64,000 nt of DNA from contig DATEHQ010000159.1 of NCBI GenBank assembly GCA_035279525.1, positions 19,349 through 83,348 on the forward strand. Direction: 5' to 3'. The position numbers and the translations under genes were made by a program. The notes under the pieces are model-generated. The model searched no databases. It saw only the letters and a list, made by a program, of their open reading frames with translations, and was not told where the DNA came from. How positions within the stretch are numbered: the stretch's first letter is position 1; each line of letters begins with the position of its first letter. Shown one piece after another: positions 49,196-57,597 of the stretch. The DNA comes from DATEHQ01 sp035279525 (lineage in GTDB: Bacteria > Chloroflexota > Dormibacteria > Dormibacterales > Dormibacteraceae).

Positions 49196-50284
49196 ATGAG
49201 AAAGGCAGCCCTCGTCCTGCTGTGCGTCCTGGCCGCGGCGTGCTCGAGCGCGCCACAGGCCCAGCGTCCCAGCCCCAGTCCCGCGCCGAGCGTGTCCGCG
49301 ATCCCTTCTGTCGCGGCCAGCCCCACGGCGCAGCCCGGCCCGGCCGGCATGACGCTGGACGAGGAGGTCGGAGCCGTGATGATGGTCGGCTTCGAGGGAC
49401 AGGTCACGGACTCGGTCCTGGCCGACTGGAGGCTGCACCAGTACGGCGGCCTGCTCGTGGTGAACAACAATCACAACGCGACGTCGGCGCATTCGATGAC
49501 CGAGCTGGTGGCCGCCGTCCGAGGGGCATCACGCCACCGGGTGATCGCCGCCACCGACCAGGAGGGCGGGGGAGTGTGCCTGGCCATCAGCACCGTGCCC
49601 TGCGACGCGATGCCGGTTGGACAGGCGAGCACGACAAGGATGGCAACGCAGCTGCACGCCCTCGGTTTCGACCTCGATCTCGGCCCGGTCTCCGACGTCT
49701 GCAGCGGAACGGGCTCGATCATGTGGGGTCGCTGCTACGGCACGCAGCCGTCCGCGGTCGCGGGCGCCGTCGGTCAGGTCGTGGACGGAATCCACGCCGC
49801 ACATATGCTCTCGGCGGCCAAGCACTTTCCCGGGCACGGCGACACGAGCGTCAGCTCGGAGACGCAGCTGCCGCGGATCAACGAGAGCCTGGCGACGCTC
49901 GAGACGCGCGAGTTTCCACCGTTCCAGGCCGCCATCGCCCACGGCGTCGACTTCGTGTTGATGGGGCACCTCTACTATCCGGTCATCGACGCGCACAGGT
50001 CGGCCGATCTTTCGCCCGCCACGTACGCGCTGCTGCGGACCAACCTCGGCTTTCGCGGCGCGATCATCTCCGACGACATGGAGATGGGTGCGATCACCGC
50101 AAGCACGCCGGCCCCGGAGGCCGCGGTCGAGTTCCTGCTGGCGGGCGGCGACATGGTGATGATCGCGCATCACCTCACCATCGCCGACGCCACGTTTGTG
50201 GCGATCAAGAACGCGGTCGAGAGCGGCCGCCTGCCGCGCGCGAGGCTTGACGACGCGGTGTCGACCCTGCTCGCCCTGCCGTAG
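49196..50284 (+). CDS. GH3 beta-N-acetylhexosaminidase lipoprotein (NagZ-like)
   Basis: 362 residues. Signal peptide MRKAALVLLCVLAAACSS with a probable lipobox, then a Ser/Pro linker. GH3 hallmarks: ATDQEGGGVC, LDLGPVSDVC, AAKHFPGHGDT (the Asp/His-containing loop of NagZ), and the nucleophile region IISDDMEMGAI. It would cleave N-acetylglucosamine from peptidoglycan-type substrates outside the membrane. Extracellular anchoring differs from cytoplasmic NagZ of Gram-negatives. Confidence 0.92.
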   Translation: MRKAALVLLCVLAAACSSAPQAQRPSPSPAPSVSAIPSVAASPTAQPGPAGMTLDEEVGAVMMVGFEGQVTDSVLADWRLHQYGGLLVVNNNHNATSAHSMTELVAAVRGASRHRVIAATDQEGGGVCLAISTVPCDAMPVGQASTTRMATQLHALGFDLDLGPVSDVCSGTGSIMWGRCYGTQPSAVAGAVGQVVDGIHAAHMLSAAKHFPGHGDTSVSSETQLPRINESLATLETREFPPFQAAIAHGVDFVLMGHLYYPVIDAHRSADLSPATYALLRTNLGFRGAIISDDMEMGAITASTPAPEAAVEFLLAGGDMVMIAHHLTIADATFVAIKNAVESGRLPRARLDDAVSTLLALP

Positions 50285-50288
50285 CGTT

Positions 50289-50873
50289 TCAGCTCTTCGG
50301 GGCGAACGGCTCCAGGTGCTCGAGGTCCTTCTCGTTCAGCTGGGCGAACAGGACGACGTCGTCGCTGCGGCCCAAAAAGCGCCGCGGCAGGATGACCTCG
50401 TGCCGCAGCAATCCCCGCGGCAAGAGCACGACGCCGACCAGGCCGTCGCCGTCGAAGAGGACGTCCTTGACCGTACCCAGGTTTTTTCCGGTGTGCCCGA
50501 GCATGACTCTCTCGCCGGCCTCGATCTCGAGCTCGGCCGCGGGCTTGTCAGCGGTCTCCTCCAGCGAGTTGGGCAGCGACGGGTTGGCGAACAGGGCCTG
50601 CACCATGTCGGCGAATTCTTCACGAGGGGACTCACCTTCGTAGCGGTAGCTCAGGTATGGGGCCAGCCGGCGCAATTCAGCCGTGCTGAGCTCCAGGTCG
50701 ACGCGGTCGCGCGTCACCTTGCGCACCGAGTCGTGGGGCACGACGACCTCGTCCGCCAGTATCCAGGACTCCGGCGACAGAGCCCGGCCCGAAAACTCGC
50801 GACTCTCCTTGACGACGAGGGCTTTCAGCCCGTAGTCGTCTTTGCCGACGAGCACGCTCTCGAGCGTGCCCAC
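50289..50873 (-). CDS. PRC-barrel domain protein; true start probably upstream
   Basis: 194 residues from a GTG at 50873, with two PRC-barrel modules (GTLESVLVGKDDYGLKALVV; GTVKDVLFDGDGLVGVVLLP). The first barrel is clipped: the in-frame upstream codons 50945-50874 read KRPSLTASAFHLGADVHSSD-like, exactly the missing first strands. A stop (TAG, 50957-50955) precedes them and no ATG, GTG or TTG occurs between. An ATC at 50945 is the best candidate for a rare start. PRC barrels bind other proteins or RNA; no partner is adjacent. Confidence 0.8.
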   Translation of the reverse strand: MGTLESVLVGKDDYGLKALVVKESREFSGRALSPESWILADEVVVPHDSVRKVTRDRVDLELSTAELRRLAPYLSYRYEGESPREEFADMVQALFANPSLPNSLEETADKPAAELEIEAGERVMLGHTGKNLGTVKDVLFDGDGLVGVVLLPRGLLRHEVILPRRFLGRSDDVVLFAQLNEKDLEHLEPFAPKS

Positions 50874-50980
50874 GTGCTTGCCGTCGCTGGAGTGGACGTC
50901 TGCTCCGAGGTGAAAGGCACTGGCTGTGAGGGAGGGTCGCTTGATGGGTCGAAGCTACCACTTCGAGCTCGGCCGGCGGG

Positions 50981-52114
50981 TCAGATGAGGTCGGTCGGCA
51001 GCCGCGCGGCGTAGAACCCGGTCACGGCCAGGAACAGAGCCGGGGAAGGGCCTGTCGAAAGCGTGACGATGCGGGGCTCGAAGCTCGAGTCCGTGCCCGA
51101 GGTGACGATCACGTGCGTGTCGTCGATCCATCCGGCCCACTCGGGCGCGCCTGGACCGTCGACGAACGTCGCGATGGTTCCTTCCTCCCGCCAGAAGTCG
51201 AGCTGCCCGAAATTGCCAGGGTCGGCCGCGGCGACGTAGGTGCCGTCGGGCGAGATCGACGCTGCGGCGCTGATCGCGCCCCAGTCGTGGGTGTTCCCGG
51301 AGAAGCGCGCCGATCCGGCCCAGTCGATGGAGCCACCCTGGATGCATGCGCTTCCGGCCGGCGTGAGCGGACCGCTCGCCGTGCACTGGCCCATCAGCAC
51401 CTCCCGGGTCGCGTCGGCCGGGTTGACGAGGTGGTACGAGACCGCCCAGTAAGGGTTGTCGCGCGCGGGCGCCGCCCGGAGCGCGTCCTCGACGTGGGGT
51501 CCATTCGCGTGAGCCAGCACGATGAGCCCCTGGTGCCAGGCGACCGGCCACACATAGTCGGTGTCCGACTCGAAGATGACATGTCGGTCGCCGCCTCGCA
51601 GGTTGGCGGTGTACAGGAGGAGGTGGACCGGCGACCGGCTGAAATCGAGCACCGACACGGCGATCGTCGCGTCGTCGGGGCTGACGGCGAACGCCGCCTC
51701 CATCCGATCGCCCACCGCGAGCTGCATCACCGGCTGAGCGAGGGGCTGAAGGCTGTCGAGCGGCAGCTCGAAGAGGAGCGCGTCGCCGTTCAGGTAGTAG
51801 AGCGCATGCAATGTGGTGCTGACATAGGGCAGGTCGAGCGCGGCCTTGCCGGAGCCGTCGGCGATCGGCCTGCGCTTCGCGGCGGAGACGCTGGTGCGAA
51901 GGCCGTCGTCGGACACCAGGGAAACCCTGTACGTGTCGCGGCTCGACAGCTCATCGACCATCACGCCGTAAGCGATCGCACCGCTCGGTCCGGCGCCGGC
52001 CGCCGAGACGTTGAGGTCGGCGGTGGGCGGCTGCGAGATGGCAGCGTCCTGCGCGCGGGCGGCGCAGCCCATCAGGAGGAGGGCAAGGCCTGTGACACCC
52101 AGCGCGCGCCTCAT
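50981..52114 (-). CDS. Lipoprotein with beta-propeller-like repeats
   Basis: 377 residues. Signal peptide MRRALGVTGLALLLMGCAAR with a good lipobox (LMGC). The mature part is all-beta, with repeated segments of a WD/TolB-like kind (AFAVSPDDATIAVSVLDFSR; ASISPDGTYVAAADPG). No catalytic motif. Extracellular, membrane-anchored. Function unknown. Confidence 0.8.
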   Translation of the reverse strand: MRRALGVTGLALLLMGCAARAQDAAISQPPTADLNVSAAGAGPSGAIAYGVMVDELSSRDTYRVSLVSDDGLRTSVSAAKRRPIADGSGKAALDLPYVSTTLHALYYLNGDALLFELPLDSLQPLAQPVMQLAVGDRMEAAFAVSPDDATIAVSVLDFSRSPVHLLLYTANLRGGDRHVIFESDTDYVWPVAWHQGLIVLAHANGPHVEDALRAAPARDNPYWAVSYHLVNPADATREVLMGQCTASGPLTPAGSACIQGGSIDWAGSARFSGNTHDWGAISAAASISPDGTYVAAADPGNFGQLDFWREEGTIATFVDGPGAPEWAGWIDDTHVIVTSGTDSSFEPRIVTLSTGPSPALFLAVTGFYAARLPTDLI

Positions 52115-52194
52115 GTTGTTCTGCCGAGGTCAACGCCGGCTGCAGAGGGTGGTTACGCCAGGATTGCTCTCATGTCCGGGCAGATACCGCCCAT

Positions 52195-52319
52195 CCGACC
52201 TAACCAGGCCCGCACGGCCCGGATAGTCCGGCCTCTCCGACCTAAGCAGGCCCGCGCGACCCGGATAGTCCGGCCTCTCGGACCAGGCCGGCCCGCGCGG
52301 CCCGGATAGTCCGGCATAT
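52195..52319. repeat. 42-bp tandem repeat, three copies
   Basis: Units start at 52195, 52237 and 52279 (42, 42, 41 bp), sharing CCCGGATAGTCCGGC and GGCCCGC. A partial fourth unit with an inverted CTATCCGGGG follows. Because 42 is a multiple of three, long open frames cross it on both strands (a 14-residue ERPDYPGRAGL-type repeat on the minus strand), but none has a start or ribosome site to suggest translation. Lies in the 249-base gap between the lipoprotein and the small acidic protein. Confidence 0.85.
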
Positions 52320-52363
52320 CCGACCAAATCGGGGCTATCCGGGGAGGAGGCGAGCTCCCGCCG

Positions 52364-52540
52364 TCAGCTCGTGCCGGTGGTGTCCGCGGGCAAGGCGCCC
52401 TCACCCGCGGATTCACCGTCCCCCGCGGCCCCTCCCATCTCGCGATCGAACTTGCCGACCCACCGGTCGATCACCTCGACCCAGTGCTCGACCATCGCCT
52501 GGAGCTCGCTGTCGTCCTCTCGTTCGCCGCGAACTTCCAT
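52364..52540 (-). CDS. Small acidic protein divergent from the MerR-KaiC operon
   Basis: 58 residues from the ATG at 52540 (GGGTC upstream); an ATG at 52594 would add 18 residues. The core ELQAMVEHWVEVIDRWVGKF is an amphipathic helix followed by an acidic Gly/Ala tail (DGESAGEGALPADTT). Not recognised. Divergent from the next operon. Confidence 0.5.
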   Translation of the reverse strand: MEVRGEREDDSELQAMVEHWVEVIDRWVGKFDREMGGAAGDGESAGEGALPADTTGTS

Positions 52541-52651
52541 GACCCTTGATCCCCCGGTTTGAGAACCCGCCCTGCTTTCCAACTCCTGCAGCATAGTACT
52601 TCCGCGACAATAGCGCAATACCTGTGTTCGAGGGCGCAATACCTACGCACA

Positions 52652-52680
52652 TTGTCCACGAGGTCGCGATCTCGTAAGCT
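52652..52680 (+). promoter_or_regulatory. Promoter of the MerR-receiver/KaiC-like operon
   Basis: TTGTCC (52652-52657), a 17-nt spacer and TAAGCT (52675-52680), 15 nt before the ATG at 52695. The -35 matches that of the Bell/STAND promoter at 13331. Confidence 0.55.
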
Positions 52681-52694
52681 TGAGTCAGATAGGA

Positions 52695-53366
52695 ATGGCC
52701 GGCCCAGATGAGCAGGCGATCTACAGCATCGGGGCCGTGGCCCGGATGCTCGACATCCCGCCATCCACCATCCGCGCCTGGGAGGTCCGCTACGGCCTGA
52801 TCTCGCCCGCCCGCAGCGAGGGCTCGCAGCGCCTCTATTCTCCAGCCCAGCTGGAGCAGCTGCGCTTCATCAAGGCCCAGATCGAGGCCGGGGCAAGCGC
52901 GGCCGATGCCCACCGGCTGCTGGCCCAGGGTGACGAGGGTGCGCGCCCAGCCACACCGCTTGACCCGGGGACCGGCCACCGGCCGCTCGTCCTCATCGCC
53001 GAGCGCGACCCGTACGCCGCCGATCTGGCCGCGCACTTCTTGCGCAATGACGGATGCGACGTGGTCGTGGCGCTCGACGTGGCGCAGGCACGGCTTCAGT
53101 TTCATGAGCGGACTCCAGACGTCGTTCTGATCGACCTGCTCATCTCGGCGGCCGAGGGCTTCCGCCTGGCGAGCGACTTCGCCGCCGCAGGCGCGAGCAA
53201 GGTGCTGGCCGTGTCCGCGCTGGACAGCGCCGTCGAGGCCAACGACAGCGGCGCCGCGGCCTTCCTGCGCAAGCCGCTCAGGCCATCTCGGCTGGTGAGC
53301 ACGGTTCGGGACCTCCTCACCCCCAGCGCGCCGGCGCGGCAGCGGAAGCAAGCGGTCAGGACTTGA
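52695..53366 (+). CDS. MerR-type HTH protein with C-terminal receiver-like domain
   Basis: 223 residues from the ATG (TAGGA upstream); a TTG at 52680 would add five. Residues 10-80 are a MerR-type winged HTH (YSIGAVARMLDIPPSTIRAW; YGLISPARSEGSQRLYSP). Residues about 98-212 look like a response-regulator receiver: VLIAERDPYAADLAAHFLRN, phospho-acceptor-like Asp in VVLIDLLISA, and FLRKPLRP with the conserved Lys. The usual acidic pair near the start is reduced (ERD), so phosphorylation may be altered. It overlaps the KaiC-like gene by 4 nt. Confidence 0.83.
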   Translation: MAGPDEQAIYSIGAVARMLDIPPSTIRAWEVRYGLISPARSEGSQRLYSPAQLEQLRFIKAQIEAGASAADAHRLLAQGDEGARPATPLDPGTGHRPLVLIAERDPYAADLAAHFLRNDGCDVVVALDVAQARLQFHERTPDVVLIDLLISAAEGFRLASDFAAAGASKVLAVSALDSAVEANDSGAAAFLRKPLRPSRLVSTVRDLLTPSAPARQRKQAVRT

Positions 53367-54754
53367 TCGAACGCCTGCCAAGCGGCATCGCCCGCCTCGA
53401 CCAGATGCTCGAGGGTGGGTTGCTCAAGTACGGCATCAACCTGATCGTGGGCGTGCCTGGAAGCGGCAAGACGATCCTCAGTCAGCAGTTCGCCTTCCAC
53501 AACGCCACCGCGGATGAACCCGTCCTCTATCTGTCGACGATGTCTGAGCCGCTCGACAAGATCCTTCGCTACTCGGAGTCCGCGACATTCTTCGATCGCG
53601 CCGCGGTGCGCGACGGACGGGTCGTCTACGAGGACCTCGGACACGTGATGGCTGAACAGACTCTGGTCGACGTGCTGGCGGCGATCGATCGGTACATCAA
53701 GCAGTCTGCCCCAGGCTTGATCGTGATCGACAGCTTCCGCGCGTTTCATCAGATTACGCGCGACACGGCCGAGTTCCGGCGCTTCCTCCACAGCTTGACG
53801 CGCCGCCTCACCGCAAGCTCCGTGACCTCGTTGTGGAACGCGCCCTACACCCGCGAGCAGGCGCTCGACGCCGCCGAGTTCGCGATCGCCGACGCCATCA
53901 TTGCGCTCGACATCAAGCAGATGGCGCAGCGCGAGATGCGTGTGATGCGGATCCTGAAGCTGCGCGGCAGCAACTTCCGTTCGGGTGAGCATGCGTACAG
54001 GATCGGTGAGGGTGGATTCGAGGTCTTTCCCCGCCTGGCCGACCTGTCGATGGGCGCCCGTTACGACATCAGCCCGAAGCACACGGCCACCGGCATCGCC
54101 GCTCTCGACGCACTGCTCGGGAACGGCGGCTACTGGGCGGGCGCGACGACCCTCGTCGCCGGTCCATCCGGGATCGGCAAGACACTGATGGGCCTGCACT
54201 TCCTCTTTCGCGGAGCCGAGGTGGGTGAGCCGGGGATCATTGCGACGTTCCAGGAAAACGAAACACAGCTGGAGCGGGTCGTCGCGGGCTTTGGATGGTC
54301 GTTCGACGGCAGCAAGGTTCGAGTGCTGAGCCGAAGCGTGGTCGACCTGAACATCGACGAGTGGGTCTACAACCTCCTCGACCTCGCAGAGGAGACGGGC
54401 GCGAAGCGGATCGTGGTGGACAGCCTCGGCGACCTCGCCGGCGCGGCGGGCGACGCCGTGCGGTTTCGTGAGTGGATGTTCTCGTTGAGCCAGCGCTGCA
54501 CCAGGGCCGGGGTCAGCCTGATGCTCCTCGTGGAGGTGGCCGACCTGTTCGACCTGCGCCGTGTCTCCGATGAAGGCATCTCGCACGTCGCCGACAACGT
54601 CGTCCTGCTTCAGTACGTGCAGGAGGGGTCAGACCTTTTGCGCGCCCTCACGGTGCTCAAGACGCGCGCGATGCGCCACCACCCGGTGGTGCACCGCTAC
54701 GAGATCAACCAGGAAGGCTTCGTGCTCGGAGACGCGATCTCGCTGACGCGCTGA
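53363..54754 (+). CDS. KaiC-like double RecA-domain ATPase
   Basis: 463 residues, two RecA/KaiC domains. Domain 1: Walker A GVPGSGKT (30-37), Walker B PGLIVIDSF. Domain 2: Walker A GPSGIGKT (about 266-273), Walker B AKRIVVDSL. The catalytic Glu pair after strand 2 is lost in domain 1 (YLSTMSEP) and partly kept in domain 2 (ATFQENETQ). KaiC-type phospho-acceptor Ser-Thr is not visible. Such proteins are often signalling hubs rather than clock parts. Coupled by GTG/TTG overlap to the MerR-receiver gene. Confidence 0.87.
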   Translation: MIERLPSGIARLDQMLEGGLLKYGINLIVGVPGSGKTILSQQFAFHNATADEPVLYLSTMSEPLDKILRYSESATFFDRAAVRDGRVVYEDLGHVMAEQTLVDVLAAIDRYIKQSAPGLIVIDSFRAFHQITRDTAEFRRFLHSLTRRLTASSVTSLWNAPYTREQALDAAEFAIADAIIALDIKQMAQREMRVMRILKLRGSNFRSGEHAYRIGEGGFEVFPRLADLSMGARYDISPKHTATGIAALDALLGNGGYWAGATTLVAGPSGIGKTLMGLHFLFRGAEVGEPGIIATFQENETQLERVVAGFGWSFDGSKVRVLSRSVVDLNIDEWVYNLLDLAEETGAKRIVVDSLGDLAGAAGDAVRFREWMFSLSQRCTRAGVSLMLLVEVADLFDLRRVSDEGISHVADNVVLLQYVQEGSDLLRALTVLKTRAMRHHPVVHRYEINQEGFVLGDAISLTR

Positions 54755-54761
54755 GCATCGC

Positions 54762-55418
54762 CTAACGGGCCGCCGCGACCCGGCGCATGGCGGCGACGGA
54801 CCACAGAAAGCCCCGGTGATCGAACACCGGGCGCAATCCGTGATCCTCCGACGTGGCAAGGATCCTCGCCGGCGGATGGACGAAGATCCTGAACTCGCGC
54901 CGCGTCGACCAAAGCAGCAGATTGGCGAGCGCCAGCCCACTCCGAATCCACCAGCTGCCTCGCGGGAAGCTGAGCACCATCAGCTCGCGGGCGTGGTCGG
55001 CGGCCGCGCCAGTCAGCGCCGGCATGTCGGGGTAGCAGCACACGACGCGATTCATGATCACGATGTCGGCCGGCTCGACGCCGGCGCCGGCCTGTGCGAA
55101 ATCGAGGACGCGCCGATCCACGCGCTCGGCGAGCCCCTGCTCGCGGAGCAGGTCGGCCGCGACCTCTTCATAGGTCGGCGTGATCTCGACGGACGTGGCG
55201 TGCGAGGCCCCGGCCTTCAGCAGCTCGATCTGCATGGCCCCGATCCCGCCGCCGATCTCGAGGACGGTGCGGCCCGCGACGCCCTGCGCCTTCAGGAAAT
55301 CCACGATCCTCGCCGAGGTGGCGTCGAGCCCGCTGCGCCGGTAGCGCCGCGCCTCTGATCTCGCCATGCTCTCGCTGAAGATCCACCGATAGCCCTTCGG
55401 CGTGCAGCACCCGCCCAC
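54762..55418 (-). CDS. SAM-dependent methyltransferase
   Basis: 218 residues from a GTG about 10 nt after CATAAT (leaderless or nearly so). SAM-binding motif I is VLEIGGGIGAMQIELLKAG. The N-terminus GGCCTPKGYRWIFSE with ARRYRRSGLDATSARIVDFL is typical of a family related to magnesium-protoporphyrin methyltransferases but with unknown substrate. No pigment genes nearby. Confidence 0.85.
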   Translation of the reverse strand: MGGCCTPKGYRWIFSESMARSEARRYRRSGLDATSARIVDFLKAQGVAGRTVLEIGGGIGAMQIELLKAGASHATSVEITPTYEEVAADLLREQGLAERVDRRVLDFAQAGAGVEPADIVIMNRVVCCYPDMPALTGAAADHARELMVLSFPRGSWWIRSGLALANLLLWSTRREFRIFVHPPARILATSEDHGLRPVFDHRGFLWSVAAMRRVAAAR

Positions 55419-55452
55419 AACTGAGCGATTATGCCCTTAGCCTTTCCCGCCG

Positions 55453-56151
55453 TTGAACGCGCTGCTCGCGCCCGAGCACGTCGGCGCCCTGGCCGTCACC
55501 GCTTTTGCCGCGTGCGCGGCCGTCGCCGCGCCCCGACGCTGGCCGGGTCGCTGGACGGTCCACGCGTGCCGGTTGCTGGCGATCGTGCTGCTCGCCATCG
55601 AGGCGAGCTGGTGGGTTTACGTCGCGGCAGGCGGAGTGCCTGGCAGCACGCCGGCTGGATCTCTTCCCCTGCAGTTGTGCGACGCCGCGATCCTGGTCGC
55701 CTCGCTCGCCCTGTGGACGCGCAGGCAGGTCCTCGTCGAGGTCACCTATTTCTGGGGCCTGGCCGGGAGCCTGCAGGCCCTGCTCACGCCGGACCTGCCG
55801 CAGCACTTTCCCAGCTACCCGTACCTCCAGTACTACCTGGCCCACGGCGGTGTCGTTGCGGCGGCGCTGCTGCTGACGGCCGGCCTCGGCCTTCATCCGC
55901 GTCCCTTCAGCGCCGTTCGTGTGGCGGGAATCACCGTCGTGTACGCCGCGCTCGTCGGGACGGTCGACGCGTTGACCGGCGCCAACTACATGTACCTTCG
56001 CGCCAGGCCGCCGAGCCCGACGCTCCTGGACGCGATGGGTCCCTGGCCGCTGTACATCGGAGGCGCCGCCGGGTTGGCGGTCGTCCTCCTGGCCGCGCTG
56101 GAGGCGCCGTTCCACCTGCCACGCCGGCGCGATCTCGCCAGGCGAACCTAG
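55453..56151 (+). CDS. YwaF/TIGR02206-type integral membrane protein, copy 2
   Basis: 232 residues from a TTG. Paralog of the gene at 26007: GSLPLQLCDAAILVASLALW, VEVTYFWGLAGSLQALLTPD, LTGANYMYLRARPPSP, LDAMGPWPLYIGG. Six to seven helices. Function unknown. Its stop overlaps the end of an opposite-strand gene remnant. Confidence 0.87.
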   Translation: MNALLAPEHVGALAVTAFAACAAVAAPRRWPGRWTVHACRLLAIVLLAIEASWWVYVAAGGVPGSTPAGSLPLQLCDAAILVASLALWTRRQVLVEVTYFWGLAGSLQALLTPDLPQHFPSYPYLQYYLAHGGVVAAALLLTAGLGLHPRPFSAVRVAGITVVYAALVGTVDALTGANYMYLRARPPSPTLLDAMGPWPLYIGGAAGLAVVLLAALEAPFHLPRRRDLARRT

Positions 56152-56285
56152 ACCGGTCTCAGGTGCTCCCTTTGCGCCTGTTTGGCGAGCAGGGACGAGA
56201 GGCGCTTGCTGTCGTCGACGAAGTCGGGAGAGCCGGCGAATGCGTCGAGGTCGGCCTGTGACGCCCACCTCGAGATGAGTCTAAG
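56148..56285 (-). pseudogene. Fragment of an antibiotic-biosynthesis-monooxygenase-like gene
   Basis: The minus-strand frame reads SRWASQADLDAFAGSPDFVD then DSKRLSSLLAKQAQREHLRP, matching the C-terminal strand and helix of a stress-responsive ABM domain. No start codon lies near, and the frame upstream runs antisense through the DUF2461 gene, where the sequence no longer looks like the family. So only about 45 residues remain: a decayed 3' remnant. Confidence 0.5.
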
Positions 56286-56294
56286 GTGGCGCAG

Positions 56295-56924
56295 ATGACC
56301 GCGAGGTTCACCGGCTGGAAGGGCGACTTCCAGGGGTTCTTCCTGGGCCTTCAGGTCAACAACACGAAGGCTTACTTCGAAGCCCACAGGCGCCAGTACG
56401 AGGACGAGGTCAAACAGCCGATGGTCGCGCTGCTGGCCGAGCTCGAGGCGGAGTTCGGGCCGGCGCATCTCTCCCGGCCCAACCGAGACATCCGCTTTGC
56501 GGCGGACAAGTCTCCGTACAAGCCGAACATCTACGCGTCCACCCGTGACGGGGGCTACGTCTCCCTGGACGCGAAGAGCCTGGTCGCCGCCGGCGGCAGG
56601 TACATGCTCGACACCGCCCAGATGGCGCGCTACCGGAAGGCTGTCGCGTCGGACCGCAGCGGCGCGGAGCTCGCGCGCATCGTGGAGGCGCTGCGAAAGA
56701 AGAAGTACGAGATCGGGGGTGAGGACCTGAAGCGAGTGCCGTCACCGCACCCGCAGGATCACCCCCGAGCCGCGCTGCTGCGCCACAAGCGCCTGATCTA
56801 CTGGCGCACGTGGGAGATCGGCCCGTGGGTGGCGACGCCGAAGGCTCGGGACAGGGTGGTCGAAGCGTGGCGTGACGGCGCGGAGCTGAACGCCTGGATG
56901 TCCAGGCACATGGACCGTTCCTGA
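56295..56924 (+). CDS. DUF2461 family protein
   Basis: 209 residues. The ATG follows AAGGTGG; a GTG at 56286 is also in frame. Pattern FTGWKGDFQGFFLGLQVNNT, KAYFEAHRRQYEDEVKQPM, RFAADKSPYKPNIYAST and LDTAQMARYRKAV is typical of DUF2461/TIGR02453. Function unknown. Stands alone. Confidence 0.92.
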   Translation: MTARFTGWKGDFQGFFLGLQVNNTKAYFEAHRRQYEDEVKQPMVALLAELEAEFGPAHLSRPNRDIRFAADKSPYKPNIYASTRDGGYVSLDAKSLVAAGGRYMLDTAQMARYRKAVASDRSGAELARIVEALRKKKYEIGGEDLKRVPSPHPQDHPRAALLRHKRLIYWRTWEIGPWVATPKARDRVVEAWRDGAELNAWMSRHMDRS

Positions 56925-56939
56925 CAGGAAAACAGGACG

Positions 56940-56967
56940 GGGCGGCGGGCCTCGCGGCCCACCGCCC
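56940..56967. terminator. Hairpin terminator between convergent genes
   Basis: GGGCGGCGGGCC (56940-56951), loop TCGC, GGCCCACCGCCC (56956-56967) with one mismatch. Outer TGACAGG/CCTGTCA arms may extend it. Between the DUF2461 stop and the PfpI-like stop. Confidence 0.65.
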
Positions 56968-56972
56968 GCCTG

Positions 56973-57497
56973 TCAGCGGATGGCGGGTACCTGCTCGAGG
57001 ACCTTCAGCGATTCCCGGACGAAGGCCGGGATGTCGGACGGCTGACGCGAGGTGACCAGGTTGCGGTCGACCATGACCTCCTGGTCGACGACGTTCGCGC
57101 CCGCCTTGCGCAGGTCGTCCTGGATCGTCTTCCACGCGGTCATCCGATGGCCCCTGTATTCGTCGGCCGCGAGCAGCAGCTGTGGCCCGTGGCAGATGGC
57201 GAACACGGGCTTGCCGGCCTTCATGAACGCCTTGACGAACTGGACCGCCTCAGGATGAGCCCGCAGCTTGTCGGGGCTGCTGCCACCCGGGATGAAGAGG
57301 GCCTGAAAGTCGTCCGGTTTCACGTCGCGGAACGACTTCTCCGGCTTGATCTTGATCTTGCCCTTGTCGCCCTCGAGCTCGGCTCCAGCCTCGAGGCCGA
57401 CAGTCGTCACCTCGTGGCCGGCGGCGCGAAAGGCGTCGTAGGGCTCCTTGAACTCAGAGTCCTCGAACCTCGGTCCGATCACGCATGCGATCTTCAA
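56973..57497 (-). CDS. DJ-1/PfpI family protein
   Basis: 174 residues from a TTG at 57497 with AAGGAGGTG upstream. Family marks: IACVIGPRFEDSEFKEPYDA (active-site Glu), FQALFIPGGSSPDKLR and the nucleophile elbow AICHGPQLL (Cys). Possible protease, glyoxalase-like deglycase or stress chaperone. Length is typical. Confidence 0.92.
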   Translation of the reverse strand: MKIACVIGPRFEDSEFKEPYDAFRAAGHEVTTVGLEAGAELEGDKGKIKIKPEKSFRDVKPDDFQALFIPGGSSPDKLRAHPEAVQFVKAFMKAGKPVFAICHGPQLLLAADEYRGHRMTAWKTIQDDLRKAGANVVDQEVMVDRNLVTSRQPSDIPAFVRESLKVLEQVPAIR

Positions 57498-57597
57498 TGG
57501 ACACCTCCTTGTCTGGAAACGGGCCTTCCTCCACCTTACGAGCCGCCCTGGCGTCGATGTCAAGCCGGGTTTGCCCCGCGGGCGCGCGGGGTAAGTT

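Noticed and set aside
52195..52319. CRISPR array.
   Set aside because: Contiguous 42-bp units without spacers, only three copies, no cas genes.
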